Below, piece by piece: positions 14,812 to 15,276 of a stretch of DNA of 15,276 nucleotides. The notes under the pieces were generated by a model. The model ran no database searches. It was given only the letters and a program-made list of their open reading frames with translations, and had not been told where the DNA came from. Within the stretch, counting starts at the first letter, position 1. Each line of letters begins with the position of its first letter. The DNA lies in assembly GCA_002323775.1 (NCBI GenBank), contig DCPV01000116.1:1-15276 (forward strand), in the 5' to 3' direction. Source of the stretch: Firmicutes bacterium UBA1535 (GTDB taxonomy: Bacteria; Bacillota; Clostridia; Tissierellales; Sedimentibacteraceae). The position numbers and the translations under genes were made by a program.

Positions 14812-15276
14812 ATGCAAGAGAAAATTTTAAAACAAAATAAGGAAGCATGGGATGCAATTGCAGACGATTGGTTTGGTACTACGGCATTACCTACATATGG
14901 CGTGCTAATTCCTACTGAAACTGAATTGAATTTGTTTGGAGATGTAAAAGGGAAAAAACTTTTAGATATTGGCTGTGGTAGTGGACATTCACTAAAATAT
15001 CATGGGGATAATGGAGCTTCCGAGCTATGGGGACTTGACATTTCAACAAAACAAATAGAAAATGCAGATAGGTTTTTGCGAGAAAGCGGATATACTCCTA
15101 GACTGTTTAACTCTCCTATGGAAATAAATCCTAATATACCTACAAACTATTTTGATATTGTTTATTCAATTTATGCCATAGGTTGGACAGTTGACATAGA
15201 AAAGACTTTTAAGATGATTTCTTCTTATTTAAAGAAAGATGGAATATTCATATTTAGCTGGGATCACCCTTTTATG
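14812..15276 (+). CDS. SAM-dependent methyltransferase (3' end outside window)
   Basis: These are the first 155 residues of a class I SAM-dependent methyltransferase of the Methyltransf_11 type. The start is MQEKILKQNKEAWDAIADDW. The SAM-binding motif I is KLLDIGCGSGHSLKY at about 54-68, and motif II is ELWGLDIS at about 77-84. The YFDIVYSIYAIGW segment at about 118-130 is motif IV, and LKKDGIFIFSWDHP follows. GGAGG lies 11 nt before the ATG. The substrate cannot be told from this part. The gene is divergent from the DUF1905 operon and shares its 327-bp upstream region. Confidence 0.88.
   Translation, partial: MQEKILKQNKEAWDAIADDWFGTTALPTYGVLIPTETELNLFGDVKGKKLLDIGCGSGHSLKYHGDNGASELWGLDISTKQIENADRFLRESGYTPRLFNSPMEINPNIPTNYFDIVYSIYAIGWTVDIEKTFKMISSYLKKDGIFIFSWDHPFM

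Noticed and set aside
1..15276. CRISPR array, tRNA, rRNA, insertion sequence or prophage genes
   Set aside because: No regularly spaced repeats, cloverleaf-like segments, transposase motifs or phage structural proteins were seen on either strand.

Overview
The window reads as chromosome of an AT-rich, low-GC, endospore-forming Firmicute, most likely a member of the Clostridia. The evidence is the base composition, strong GGAGG-type ribosome binding sites, CotF-type spore coat genes, a YlmC/YmxH sporulation protein, and a core gene order typical of that group. I cannot assign a genus. No tRNA, rRNA, insertion sequence, phage gene or CRISPR array was seen.

Positions 1-10225 hold a conserved housekeeping block, mostly on the minus strand. 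In transcription order it is a YlmC-type PRC-barrel protein, the ClpP-like protease TepA, DNA translocase FtsK/SpoIIIE, RimO, PgsA, RecA, and RNase Y, which runs off the left edge. RecA has a textbook promoter (TTGACA, 17 bp, TATAAT) with a LexA-type SOS box directly downstream. RNase Y has its own promoter about 215 nt upstream of a TTG start. Two plus-strand genes interrupt the block between tepA and ftsK: a YhfC-family membrane protease and a DUF3887 lipoprotein, closed by a strong terminator.

Positions 10226-11137 carry a plus-strand spore coat pair: a 58-residue protein and a CotF-family protein. A perfect palindrome lies upstream. The pair ends at a 21-bp hairpin that also serves the convergent ATPase gene.

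Positions 11139-14484 hold a minus-strand accessory run. In transcription order it is a DUF1905 protein, a Nudix hydrolase, a GNAT acetyltransferase, a second GNAT acetyltransferase, a C_GCAxxG_C_C protein, and an orphan AAA/ABC-type ATPase. The promoter of the first gene has a perfect 12/12 match to the Gram-positive SOS box between its -35 and -10, so this group may belong to the same LexA regulon as recA. This is the most interesting signal in the window. A divergent SAM-dependent methyltransferase begins at 14812 and is cut by the right edge.

Several open reading frames extend upstream to GTG or TTG codons that lie inside their own Shine-Dalgarno sequence. In those cases I chose the downstream ATG and say so in the entry.
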